Below are positions 17,372-25,639 of a stretch of 64,000 nt of DNA, piece after piece. The position numbers and the translations under genes are program-made. The DNA comes from Firmicutes bacterium UBA6113 (lineage in GTDB: Bacteria; Bacillota; Clostridia; Tissierellales; Sedimentibacteraceae), in NCBI GenBank assembly GCA_002422545.1, contig DIWF01000036.1, forward strand, positions 62,001 to 126,000. Direction: 5' to 3'. The stretch's first letter is position 1. Every line of letters starts with the position of its first letter. Below the pieces are notes generated by a model, which worked only from the letters and a program-made list of their open reading frames with translations, did not search any database and had not been told where the DNA came from.

Positions 17372-18349
17372 TTATAACTTCATTCCTATTTCAATTGCCT
17401 TGAGCATGCTGTCTTCTCTTGCAATATTTCTGCCTGCTATGTCAAACGCTGTTCCATGGTCCACCGATGTCCTGACAACATCAAGTCCCACAGTGATATT
17501 AACGCCGCTGTCAAAGTTCAAAAGTTTAAGAGGAATGTGTCCTTGGTCGTGGTACATGGCGACAACAATATCATATTCGCCATTGTACATCTTCAGAAAT
17601 ACAGTATCTGGAGGAATTGGTCCACAGACATTTATTCCTTCTTTTTTGCACTGTTCAACAGCAGGTTGAATTTCTTCTATTTCTTCTCTTCCAAAAATGC
17701 CGTTTTCTCCTGCATGAGGATTAAGTCCTGCAACTGCAATTTTTGGAGAAAAATATCCCTGTTTTTTAAGTGTTTCATCCGCTAAGTGCACAACATCCAT
17801 GATTCTTTGCTTTTTTGCGTTATCACATGCATCTCTAAGAGACATGTGAGTGGTAACATGAATAACCTTGAGTTTATCGCTCCAAAGAAGCATGGCATAA
17901 GACTTTCCATGAGTAAATTCGCCAAAAATTTCAGTGTGTCCAGCATAGTTGTATCCTGCCAGATGCAGTGCTTCCTTGTTGAGGGGTGCAGTAACAACTG
18001 ATGATATGTCCTTTCTGAGGGCAAAGTCAATGGCTGCCTTCACGCTTAAAAATGCACATTTACCACCATTGGCACTAACTTTTCCTACTTCAAAATCATC
18101 AAGTGAAATATTCATGGGGTCATGAACATTCACAAATCCTTCCCTGAAATCTTCTATTTTTTCTATTTTATTGAACTTGAATCCATAACCAAACATTTCA
18201 TTGTAATGTTCAATAAGTACAAGGCTTCCAAAAAGTATGCATCTATCCACATAGTCCGGCACGCTCTTCAAGGCCTTCAAAGTAATTTCCGTTCCTATGC
18301 CGCAGGGATCTCCCAATGTGATTCCGAACATTTTATTAATTTTGCTCAT
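17372..18349 (-). CDS. PdxA2-type 4-phospho-sugar-acid dehydrogenase
   Basis: 325 residues of the PdxA family: GITLGDPCGIGTEIT at the N-terminus, TAPLNKEALHLAGY, a zinc-binding GHTEIFGEFT block and AMYHDQGHIPLKLL. PdxA proper makes pyridoxal phosphate. PdxA2 proteins next to DUF1537 kinases instead oxidise 4-phosphoerythronate or 4-phosphothreonate, releasing CO2 and dihydroxyacetone phosphate. The neighbouring DUF1537 kinase, overlapping by 14 bases, strongly favours the second role. Full PdxA2 function is inferred from context. Confidence 0.85.
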   Translation of the reverse strand: MSKINKMFGITLGDPCGIGTEITLKALKSVPDYVDRCILFGSLVLIEHYNEMFGYGFKFNKIEKIEDFREGFVNVHDPMNISLDDFEVGKVSANGGKCAFLSVKAAIDFALRKDISSVVTAPLNKEALHLAGYNYAGHTEIFGEFTHGKSYAMLLWSDKLKVIHVTTHMSLRDACDNAKKQRIMDVVHLADETLKKQGYFSPKIAVAGLNPHAGENGIFGREEIEEIQPAVEQCKKEGINVCGPIPPDTVFLKMYNGEYDIVVAMYHDQGHIPLKLLNFDSGVNITVGLDVVRTSVDHGTAFDIAGRNIAREDSMLKAIEIGMKL

Positions 18350-19568
18350 TTGTCACCTCTTTAAGTTTTCTCAATGAATATACAAGTATATCTTCCTTGC
18401 CAAAAGCACCTGCCTTTGTAATCACTTTGAGCCCGTCAAATGAACCTCCTCTTAATCTCATGAGAGGAATACCTGTTGTAACTTCGCCGCTTATGGAAGA
18501 ACCCAGTGCACCAAGCTTTTTGAAAAGTCCAATGGCAGTGTCCCCTCCTGTGAGAAAAACGCCTGATATCTTTATTTTTTCAAGAACTTCTTTTGATATT
18601 TCACCCAGCGCGTCCTGTACGAAAATGCTGATTTCATTAGTAGTCATGGACTTTCCTGCGCCTGAGATATTTATCCTTTCATATTCTTCCAGGCTGTAAG
18701 AGGCAGGTGAAATAATGATCAAATCCTTTCCTTGAGCTAAAATTTTCACTGCTTCATTGACTGTGTTATTAATTTCCTTGCCTTCAATTATATCAGAAAT
18801 TGGAACTTTGAGTATTTTTATCCCTGAATTTTCAGCAAATTTAACCTGACTTCTGGTTACGGAACTCACACTTCCCACAACTGCCAGTGAAGGAGCGGTT
18901 CTGTATTCAATTTCAAACAAATTGTCAGCCATGGCAGCTGTTCCAACCCACAATATTCTTTTGCCTGTCTGAAGGCCTTTGTTGATTATAGTCTGCATAT
19001 GATCGTTGCTTGAAGCATCAAATGTGAATATTCTGCCGGCTGAAAAGTCAAAGTTTCCATCTTGTAAATCTTTTATATTTACATGAACAACTTTTTCAGC
19101 ATATATTTTTTCAAGTACTTTTTTTATGTTGTCTTCTGTTACAGGTTTAACAGGATCTCTTGCAAGCTCGGTCTGCGTGATGGGTGTGCCGTTCAAGCAA
19201 TGTACTCCTTCAACCGTTGTTCTGCCCAAGTCAGGAAGTGCAGGAGCAAAGAATACCAAATCGCTTTTGAAAGCTTCATCCACAGCTTTGATTTCCTCGG
19301 CTATATTTCCTCTCAAAGTGGAGTCTACCTTTTTTATCACATATTTAAATCCGGAAAAATCAATGTTCTCAATGATTTGACTGACTGTACTGTATGCTTC
19401 TTTGCCTGACATCCCTCTTGTTTCAGTGTCTGCAACATATGATGTGCCGGAATTGCCTATTAAATCCGCAGAAAATACCACATCCGTAGCAATTCCTCTT
19501 CTTTTTAGCTGTACGCCTGTGTCATTTGCTCCGGTAAAGTCATCTGCTATTATTAAATATCTGTTTAT
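18336..19568 (-). CDS. DUF1537 four-carbon acid sugar kinase, apparent ATA start
   Basis: ATP-dependent kinase of C4 sugar acids, partner of PdxA2. A conventional start (GTG at 19481) omits the defining N-terminal motif. The same frame continues upstream through IIADDFTGANDTGVQ, the family's substrate-binding signature, to ATA at 19568. That ATA lies 7 bases after a perfect GGAGG site, and a stop codon precedes it with no ATG, GTG or TTG between. The likely start is therefore ATA, or a mutated ATG. This gives 410 residues, normal for the family. The C-terminal nucleotide domain shows VFLTGGDTAIG and PLMRLRGGSFDG. Confidence 0.85.
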   Translation of the reverse strand: MNRYLIIADDFTGANDTGVQLKRRGIATDVVFSADLIGNSGTSYVADTETRGMSGKEAYSTVSQIIENIDFSGFKYVIKKVDSTLRGNIAEEIKAVDEAFKSDLVFFAPALPDLGRTTVEGVHCLNGTPITQTELARDPVKPVTEDNIKKVLEKIYAEKVVHVNIKDLQDGNFDFSAGRIFTFDASSNDHMQTIINKGLQTGKRILWVGTAAMADNLFEIEYRTAPSLAVVGSVSSVTRSQVKFAENSGIKILKVPISDIIEGKEINNTVNEAVKILAQGKDLIIISPASYSLEEYERINISGAGKSMTTNEISIFVQDALGEISKEVLEKIKISGVFLTGGDTAIGLFKKLGALGSSISGEVTTGIPLMRLRGGSFDGLKVITKAGAFGKEDILVYSLRKLKEVTNEQN

Positions 19569-19630
19569 ATTAAAACCTCCTTACAGAACTTAAAGACAGA
19601 CTGAGTCTGCCTTTAAATTCAAGAAACATA

Positions 19631-20587
19631 TTAAGCTTCTTTAATCTTTCTGTTTGTTCCGTTTACCTTTTTATCAAGGTATGAAACCAGAAGCGGACAG
19701 CATATTGCTGTAACAATTATAGCAGCTGCAACCTGTACTGTTGCAGCTGCCGCTACAACTGCCAGTGCAGGGTCAACTGCTGCTACCGCCTCAGGAGTAG
19801 CAACGGCATTTCCTGCAGTTGTTCCTATTGCAGCTCCTACTGCCGGATTTTTTGCCTTCAGCAATTTCATTACGAAGAAACCACCAAAACCTGTTATAAC
19901 TGTTGAAACAAGTCCAAGAATTATGCCAGGTACTCCTGCTGTAATGATTTGGCCAAAGTTAAGAGCAGCTCCAAGCGGGAAAGCAAAGAAAGGAATGCAC
20001 AATACTGAACCCTTTGCTAAAAACTCTCTCATGTCTTCATCTGCGTTTCCAAGAATGAATCCTATAAGAATAGGCACAATGCATGCAACAAGCGACATGA
20101 AAGGAATTGAAGCAAGTCCTGCTGCACCCAATGCTATCATTGTGAGGAAAGGTCCGTCATTTATTGACAATATTGAAATTGCTCCTACATCTGATGCATC
20201 TCCGTATTGTCCTGCAAGAGCCGCATAAAGTCCTCCGTTTGAGTTTGTTACAGCTGCTATGATTGCTATTGGACTTAGTCCCAGCACTCCGTTTATTCCC
20301 CACACTTTTCCAACAGCCCATCCCAATCCGGCTCCAAGTATAAATTTAACCATAGTCAGTCCTACGCCTTTTGCAAGAGAACTACCAGCCTGCTTTACGT
20401 CAATTTGTGCTCCGTTGCACAGCAAGAATAGTGCAATGAGCGCACTGGCACTGTTTTTGAACAATGCCGTCGTAAATCCGCCTATCATCAACGCATCAGG
20501 AAAAAATGTATTAATTGTTGCACCCAACAGCAATGGTACTACCATCAACCCTCCAGGAACTTTTTGAATGCCCTTTAAAATTTTCAT
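19631..20587 (-). CDS. 2-keto-3-deoxygluconate permease family transporter (KdgT)
   Basis: A 318-residue integral membrane protein with about ten hydrophobic segments. KdgT-family features are KVPGGLMVVPLLLGA at the start, NSNGGLYAALAGQYG and SINDGPFLTM. KdgT imports keto-deoxy sugar acids with protons. I take the ATG at 20587 directly after GGAGGAGAATAAT; the frame five codons longer starts at a TTG that is itself part of the ribosome site. It is located between the dehydratase and kinase genes, so it likely brings in the operon's substrate. Confidence 0.9.
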   Translation of the reverse strand: MKILKGIQKVPGGLMVVPLLLGATINTFFPDALMIGGFTTALFKNSASALIALFLLCNGAQIDVKQAGSSLAKGVGLTMVKFILGAGLGWAVGKVWGINGVLGLSPIAIIAAVTNSNGGLYAALAGQYGDASDVGAISILSINDGPFLTMIALGAAGLASIPFMSLVACIVPILIGFILGNADEDMREFLAKGSVLCIPFFAFPLGAALNFGQIITAGVPGIILGLVSTVITGFGGFFVMKLLKAKNPAVGAAIGTTAGNAVATPEAVAAVDPALAVVAAAATVQVAAAIIVTAICCPLLVSYLDKKVNGTNRKIKEA

Positions 20588-20606
20588 ATTATTCTCCTCC
20601 AATTAT

Positions 20607-21773
20607 TTAAAATGTGTAACCGATTCTATAAATTCCGAATTCCTTATGACCAAGAACCTCTGCTTTAGTCAGTTTTCCGTTTGATACTTCTATTATTTTG
20701 TCAAAAATTTCTCTTCCTATATCATCAAGTGTGGCTCCATCAGTAATTATTTTGCCTGCATTGATGTCAATGTTGTCTTTCATCATGTTGTAAGTGTTTG
20801 TATTGCCTGTAATCTTGATTACGGGAGCTATGGGACATCCGGTAGGTGTTCCTCTTCCTGTTGTGAAGACAACAATCTGAGCTCCTCCTGCCACCATTCC
20901 TGTAATGGAGTCAATATCTTCTCCAGGAGTATCCATAAAATAAAGTCCTTTTTTTTCCTTCGGAACCATTTGTGCATATTCCAGTGCATCTTTGAAGTTA
21001 TACATTGTTCCGGCCTTGTGCATGCAGCCCAGTGATTTTTCTTCTATAGTTGTAAGTCCTCCCTGAATATTGCCGGGAGTAGGCTGCGTTCCTCTTAAAT
21101 CCTCACCCATGGCAACTGCTCTTTTTTCCACGTCGCTGACCATTCTCAGGAATTTTTTTTTCTTTTCTTCAGTGTCGAATCTATGGACCAAAAGGTGTTC
21201 AGCTCCAATAACTTCAGTTGTTTCGCTTAATATGCTGCTTCCTCCGGCACTGACAAGCATGTCTGAAGCCTTGCCTATGGCAGGATTTGAAGCAATGCCG
21301 CTTGTAGGGTCTGATCCGCCGCATTCAAGCCCAAGAATAATTTCACTTATGTCAAATTCAACCTTTTGCTGTGCGGAAAGCTCAGCTGACATACTGCTTA
21401 AGATTTCAGCACCTTTAGATATGGTTCCCAATGTTCCGTTGTTTTCCTGTATGATAATGTATTCAACTCTCTTGCCTGTCTTGGCTATATCTTCTGCCAT
21501 ATCTTTTGAATTTATTCCTTCACATCCAAGCCCCACAATCAGCACTGCACCTACGTTTGGATTGCATCCGAAACCTGTCAGTGTTCTCACAGTCTGTCTG
21601 TAATCGACACCAACTTGGCAGCATCCGTGCTGATGAGGTATTGCAACTGCACCCGGAACAAGGTTTGCGATTTTTATAGCTGTTTCACTGGCACATACCG
21701 AAGCAGGAATTACCAACAAATGATTTCTGATGCCGAATGTTTTGTTTTCTCTTTTGTATCCGGTTATTTTCAT
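20607..21773 (-). CDS. UxaA-family dehydratase, large subunit
   Basis: 388 residues of the altronate/galactarate dehydratase C-terminal family. Features are a TFGIRNHLLVIP start, IPHQHGCCQVG with iron-ligand cysteines, ILGLECGGSDPTSGI and FTTGRGTPTGCPIAPVIK. The enzyme family dehydrates sugar acids to 2-keto-3-deoxy acids, or in SuyB removes sulfite. It overlaps the small SAF-domain gene by four bases, so the two form one enzyme split over two genes. The substrate cannot be read from sequence alone. Confidence 0.9.
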   Translation of the reverse strand: MKITGYKRENKTFGIRNHLLVIPASVCASETAIKIANLVPGAVAIPHQHGCCQVGVDYRQTVRTLTGFGCNPNVGAVLIVGLGCEGINSKDMAEDIAKTGKRVEYIIIQENNGTLGTISKGAEILSSMSAELSAQQKVEFDISEIILGLECGGSDPTSGIASNPAIGKASDMLVSAGGSSILSETTEVIGAEHLLVHRFDTEEKKKKFLRMVSDVEKRAVAMGEDLRGTQPTPGNIQGGLTTIEEKSLGCMHKAGTMYNFKDALEYAQMVPKEKKGLYFMDTPGEDIDSITGMVAGGAQIVVFTTGRGTPTGCPIAPVIKITGNTNTYNMMKDNIDINAGKIITDGATLDDIGREIFDKIIEVSNGKLTKAEVLGHKEFGIYRIGYTF

Positions 21774-22057
21774 TTTATCGCCTCCTGTTTGTCTCCGCGT
21801 CCTCTGGTACTTTCAATGTTGTGCACATGGGCATAATCTCCAGAATTAATATCTCTTGTTGCCAGTCCTATGACCTGACCGTACTTAAACACAGGTGAAC
21901 CTTTTTTTATGTCTTTTATAGCCATTTTATGAAACTGAGGTATGTCTTCTTTCACAATGAATGTTATGCCATCTGCAACTATTTCATCACCTTTGTAAAG
22001 TGATCTTAAACAAGTAACAACATTGTCATTGTCTGATGTTTTAAGGATTGCATTCAT
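21770..22057 (-). CDS. UxaA-family dehydratase, small SAF-domain subunit
   Basis: A 95-residue protein carrying the SAF domain that forms the N-terminus of UxaA/GarD (AILKTSDNDNVVTCL, KGSPVFKYGQVIG, DINSGDYAHVHNI). Its stop overlaps the start of the large subunit. First gene of the sugar-acid operon, directly downstream of a sigma-54 promoter, with ribosome site GGGGAGGAATG. Confidence 0.9.
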   Translation of the reverse strand: MNAILKTSDNDNVVTCLRSLYKGDEIVADGITFIVKEDIPQFHKMAIKDIKKGSPVFKYGQVIGLATRDINSGDYAHVHNIESTRGRGDKQEAIK

Positions 22058-22132
22058 TAAATCATTCCTCCCCTTTGGATTTTATTAATAATTATTAGGA
22101 CACATTCAAATATATTATGTCACAATAAATAA

Positions 22133-22165
22133 GAGCAATTTTCGTGCCAAAAAATAAAATTGCTC
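22133..22165 (-). promoter_or_regulatory. Sigma-54 promoter with overlapping inverted repeat
   Basis: On the minus strand TTGGCACGAAAATTGCTC (22150-22133) is a full match to the -24/-12 consensus TGGCACG-N4-TTGCW. It drives uxaA and the rest of the sugar-acid operon, about 75 bases upstream of the first gene. The -12 part is also one arm of a 10-base inverted repeat (GAGCAATTTT at 22133-22142, AAAATTGCTC at 22156-22165). The activator encoded just upstream is of the matching sigma-54 type. Confidence 0.9.
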
Positions 22166-22261
22166 CAGACCTTCTTTTTTAAATTATTAAATGTTGAAAT
22201 AGGAATGCTTTTTACAAACTATTTTAATAGTTTAGAATTTAGACGCAAACAACCCGCTTCA

Positions 22262-22292
22262 AAAAATAAAATAAGGTTGATATAATCAACCT
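22262..22292 (-). terminator. Terminator after the sigma-54 activator gene
   Basis: AGGTTGAT and ATCAACCT (22292-22285 and 22281-22274) form an 8-base stem with a 3-base loop next to the stop codon, followed by TTATTTTATTTTTT on the minus strand. It isolates the regulator from the operon it controls. Confidence 0.85.
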
Positions 22293-24164
22293 CTATGTTG
22301 TTTTTTTCAACCTCTTCCACAAAGTAGTTCTGTCAATCTTCAAAATGTCACAGGTAGCCCTTGTGCTGCAATTGTTGTTTAAATATACCTTTTCAATATA
22401 TTGCTGGGTCATAGTGTGCAGGTCAACCGCCAAGTCTTCTCCAAAAGTTACAGCATTTAAATCAGTCTTTAAGTCTTCCTCAGGCTCGATTAACGTTTCA
22501 AAAGAATTGAGGATTACGCACCTTTCCATTATGCCTTGAAGTTCTCTTATGTTTCCTTTGTATTTTTTTGCAATCAATATGTCCTTAACTTTTTCCGGCA
22601 TTTTGACTTCTTCTTTTTTGTACTTTCTTGAATACTTTTTTATGAAATATTCAGCCAGTATCAATATATCTTCTCTTCTTTCTTCCAGTGAAGGAATATA
22701 CAGATTGAGAGTGTTAATTCTGAAAAAAAGGTCATCTCTGAATTTTCCCTGATTCACCAGGTCATCGAGATTTTTGTTTGTAGCACATATTATCTTGACA
22801 TCAACCGGAATAACCTTGTCTCCGCCTATTCGCATTATTTGCTTTTCCTGAAGAACCCTTAAAAGCCTTCCCTGAAATTCCAGTGGTATTTCGCTTATCT
22901 CATCCAGAAAAATAGTTCCGTTATGGGCAATTTCAAACATTCCAGCCTTGCCGTTCTTTCTGGCTCCTGTAAATGCTCCATCTTCATAACCGAACAACTC
23001 GCTTTCAAACAGCGTCGATGGAATGGCCGCGCAATTTACTGCCACAAAGGGCCCCTTTGAGCGAAAACTTGAATTGTGTATACCTTGGCACAGCATTTCT
23101 TTGCCTACTCCCGATTTCCCGCACACAAGTATCGGGGTGTCGTACTGGGCATACTTTTTTGCAGTCTGAATGCATTTTTCCATTTTTCTGCTTTGATAAA
23201 TTATATCCTTGAACTGGTACTTGGCCACAAAGCCATGCTTTGCAAGACTTCTTCTTATTTCATGGTCCATGACACTTACATCAGATGCTGCTATGAATGA
23301 AATTACAACCCCAAGGATTTCACCGTTGACATTAATTGGAATAAAGTTTGTAATCATCTGCTTATCCATTACAGTCATGATTTTTGCAATGACAGCATCT
23401 CCGCTCTGTAAGACGTCGCTTATGTCGATATTATCAAATATGCTTTCAATATTATTCCCTAAAACTTCATCTTTCCTGAGATCAAACAGCCGTTCAGCTT
23501 CCTTGTTGAACACAGCTATTTTCTTATTTTTATCCACGGTGATTATTCCGTCGTGAATGAAATCCGTTATGGCTTCCGTCTGACTTCTGATTCTTTCTTC
23601 ATTTTTAATGACGCTTAATACAAGCAACGCTTCGTTTATGGCAACATTGATATTTTCTTCTCTCGATTCTATGACAGAACCATGAAAGTTATGAATACCG
23701 GACAAAAGGCGTACAGTCGTGTCTCCCATGAACGTGTTTATTCCGTTGTCCATGGCTGTCTTTATGGCATCATGGGTATCTTTCTTGTCCTGTATTGCTA
23801 TGTTTGTAATTTTATTTTTTATGAAATGATAAATCATGTCAAAACCGTAAATCACATTGGTAAATCCTATTATTCCAATGGGCTCGTCTGTTTTTCCAAG
23901 CTTGTTGTAACAATCAATTACATCATATACATCCACTCTTATTTCAATGGCAGGTATGTTGAACCTTTCCTTGTAATAGCTGTAGGAACCGCCGCGGCTT
24001 ATTATTACCTTTGTATCTTTTGTCACATATTTGTCTGTACTGGCAATATCATCGTGTATATTTCCATACACTGCCTTGACATTGTCATACTTGTTTTTAG
24101 CAATGATGTTTTTTGCTTTTTTCAATATGCCTTCCGTCGGTGCAAAAATCACTATTTCATTCAA
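22293..24164 (-). CDS. PrpR-type sigma-54-dependent transcriptional activator
   Basis: 623 residues. About 1-180 is a PrpR_N ligand-sensing domain (IVIFAPTEGILKKA, VIISRGGSYSYYK). A PAS domain lies at about 200-310. The AAA+ domain follows, with Walker A GKSGVGKE, the sigma-54-contact loop GAFTGA and the Walker B-like IFLDEISEIP. A Fis-type HTH ends the protein (STRATCDILKIDRTTLWKRL). It probably activates the adjacent -24/-12 promoter in response to a sugar acid. The start is taken as TTG at 24164, seven bases after GGAGG; an ATG at 24179 lies on top of that ribosome site. Confidence 0.92.
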   Translation of the reverse strand: MNEIVIFAPTEGILKKAKNIIAKNKYDNVKAVYGNIHDDIASTDKYVTKDTKVIISRGGSYSYYKERFNIPAIEIRVDVYDVIDCYNKLGKTDEPIGIIGFTNVIYGFDMIYHFIKNKITNIAIQDKKDTHDAIKTAMDNGINTFMGDTTVRLLSGIHNFHGSVIESREENINVAINEALLVLSVIKNEERIRSQTEAITDFIHDGIITVDKNKKIAVFNKEAERLFDLRKDEVLGNNIESIFDNIDISDVLQSGDAVIAKIMTVMDKQMITNFIPINVNGEILGVVISFIAASDVSVMDHEIRRSLAKHGFVAKYQFKDIIYQSRKMEKCIQTAKKYAQYDTPILVCGKSGVGKEMLCQGIHNSSFRSKGPFVAVNCAAIPSTLFESELFGYEDGAFTGARKNGKAGMFEIAHNGTIFLDEISEIPLEFQGRLLRVLQEKQIMRIGGDKVIPVDVKIICATNKNLDDLVNQGKFRDDLFFRINTLNLYIPSLEERREDILILAEYFIKKYSRKYKKEEVKMPEKVKDILIAKKYKGNIRELQGIMERCVILNSFETLIEPEEDLKTDLNAVTFGEDLAVDLHTMTQQYIEKVYLNNNCSTRATCDILKIDRTTLWKRLKKTT

Positions 24165-24213
24165 AGTCTTTCCTCCCATGCCCTTATTTTTGGAAATTGA
24201 AAATATGCTTATT

Positions 24214-24286
24214 ATTATATCACAAAATCCAATAGTTTGTGAAAAATTTTGTCAGCTGAAGGAAATGGTTTAGGCCATGCCTAAAC
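24214..24286 (-). promoter_or_regulatory. Regulator promoter with adjacent palindrome
   Basis: TTCACA (24243-24238) and TATAAT (24219-24214), 18 bases apart, fit a sigma-A promoter for the sigma-54 activator. Just upstream lies GTTTAGGC-CAT-GCCTAAAC (24268-24286), a perfect 8-base palindrome. Its position suggests an operator or the end of the aldolase transcript; no T-tract supports the latter. Confidence 0.5.
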
Positions 24287-24291
24287 GGATG

Positions 24292-25062
24292 TTATGCTTT
24301 GATATCTTCAATTGCTTTTTTAAATGCATTTATGTACATTGCAGTGTCTAAATTGTAAGCTATGCCGTTATAGCCTTCTTTTATATATGATTTTGCTGCC
24401 TCTATGCTTCCTGTAAAAATGAAAATCGGCTTATTTGATTTCCTGCATGCATTTTGAACCCTGTTCAAAGCCTTTTTGAATTCAGGATTATCAAATTGTC
24501 CCGGAATACCCATTGCTATGGACAAATCATATGGTCCCACAAATATTCCGTCAACACCCTCGATTGAAACAATTTCTTCTATACTTTCAAGACAACCGAT
24601 AGTTTCGCACTGGGGTATAAGCATTGTATTATGGTTGCAGATTTTCATATAATTGTCAATACTCGATGCATCTTTAGAATTTCCATATTCCGAAACCCTG
24701 CCATAAATAAATCCTCTTTTGCCCATAGGAGAATATTTTCCATATTCTACAATGCTTCTGACCTGTTCAACAGTTTCAATACATGGGATTATGAGACCTT
24801 TTGCTCCCGCATCAAGCATCCTAAGTATGGAAGGCCTTGTTATGTCCTTGATTCTTACAAACGGTGTAATTCCCTTGAGTTCAGCAATCCTAATAAAATC
24901 CATTGCACTTTCTACATCAAAAGGTCCGTGTTCCGTATCAATAATTGTATAATCAAGTCCTGTTATTCCCAGACATTCCATGGCTGTGGTGCTTCCCATT
25001 TGAAAGAACGTGCCAAGTACAGCTTCGTTGTTTGATAATTTTTGCTTTACCATATTATTCAT
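24292..25062 (-). CDS. HpcH/HpaI-family aldolase
   Basis: A 256-residue metal-dependent class II pyruvate aldolase. Features are FQMGSTTAMECLGITGLDYTI with IDTEHGPFD (catalytic His and metal-ligand surroundings), LIPQCETIGCLESIEEI and VDGIFVGPYDLSIAMG. Family members cleave 2-keto-3-deoxy acids to pyruvate plus an aldehyde. With the dehydratase and glycerate kinase nearby, it would cleave the keto-deoxy acid made by the UxaA-type enzyme. It has its own promoter and good ribosome site (TGGAGGATTACA), and lies upstream of the activator on the same strand. Confidence 0.9.
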   Translation of the reverse strand: MNNMVKQKLSNNEAVLGTFFQMGSTTAMECLGITGLDYTIIDTEHGPFDVESAMDFIRIAELKGITPFVRIKDITRPSILRMLDAGAKGLIIPCIETVEQVRSIVEYGKYSPMGKRGFIYGRVSEYGNSKDASSIDNYMKICNHNTMLIPQCETIGCLESIEEIVSIEGVDGIFVGPYDLSIAMGIPGQFDNPEFKKALNRVQNACRKSNKPIFIFTGSIEAAKSYIKEGYNGIAYNLDTAMYINAFKKAIEDIKA

Positions 25063-25097
25063 TGTAATCCTCCAGATTATTTCATTATATTTTCTTT

Positions 25098-25126
25098 AAT
25101 ATATACCAAGGATTTTAATATGTCAA
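25098..25126 (-). promoter_or_regulatory. Sigma-A promoter for the aldolase gene
   Basis: TTGACA (25126-25121), 17-base spacer and TATATT (25103-25098) stand about 35 bases before the aldolase start. Confidence 0.65.
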
Positions 25127-25225
25127 AAATGTTTCTTGATGTTTGCATCTATAATTTTTCTTTTAACATGAATAATTTGGAAAATATTGAAAATAATATA
25201 AATATTAACTAGAAAGGAGAAAGAG

Positions 25226-25543
25226 ATGAAAGGAATAATATTTTCAACAGTTATATTGTTAATAGTATCATTAATCGGCTTTTCCACAAATCCATCCTAT
25301 GAGGATTACAAGGAATGGAACAAGACACAAAACTATGAAGAAATTGAAGTCTCCACACAAATAGAAAAGTCTGTGGTAGGATTTGTTTCTGACCTGGTGG
25401 CAGACAGCACTGTTGTCAGAGAAGATTACAAGGTTTTAAGCCTCTACACCATAGAAAATAACGACTCCTCCTACAAAGTATTAGGTATATTCAACAATTT
25501 CTTTGTCATAGACAATGAGGAAGTTCCGGTTATTGAACAATAA
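25226..25543 (+). CDS. DUF4359-like small exported protein
   Basis: 105 residues with an N-terminal signal or membrane anchor (GIIFSTVILLIVSLIGFS) followed by NPSYEDYKEWNKTQ, the pattern that opens DUF4359 proteins. Function is unknown. Ribosome site AAAGGAGAAAG; a terminator follows. It stands alone between two minus-strand units. Confidence 0.65.
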   Translation: MKGIIFSTVILLIVSLIGFSTNPSYEDYKEWNKTQNYEEIEVSTQIEKSVVGFVSDLVADSTVVREDYKVLSLYTIENNDSSYKVLGIFNNFFVIDNEEVPVIEQ

Positions 25544-25570
25544 CCTAACAAGACATCCTATATTGCATAT

Positions 25571-25606
25571 AAAAATTCGCTGATAATTACTACTCAGCGG
25601 ATTTTT
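25571..25606 (+). terminator. Bidirectional terminator between convergent genes
   Basis: AAAAAtTCGCTGA (25571-25583) and TCAGCGgATTTTT (25594-25606) form a stem with A and T flanks, so it can end both the DUF4359 gene and the diguanylate cyclase gene. Confidence 0.8.
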
Positions 25607-25639
25607 CATTAGAAGTAATCACTTACAACGGCTGAATTT

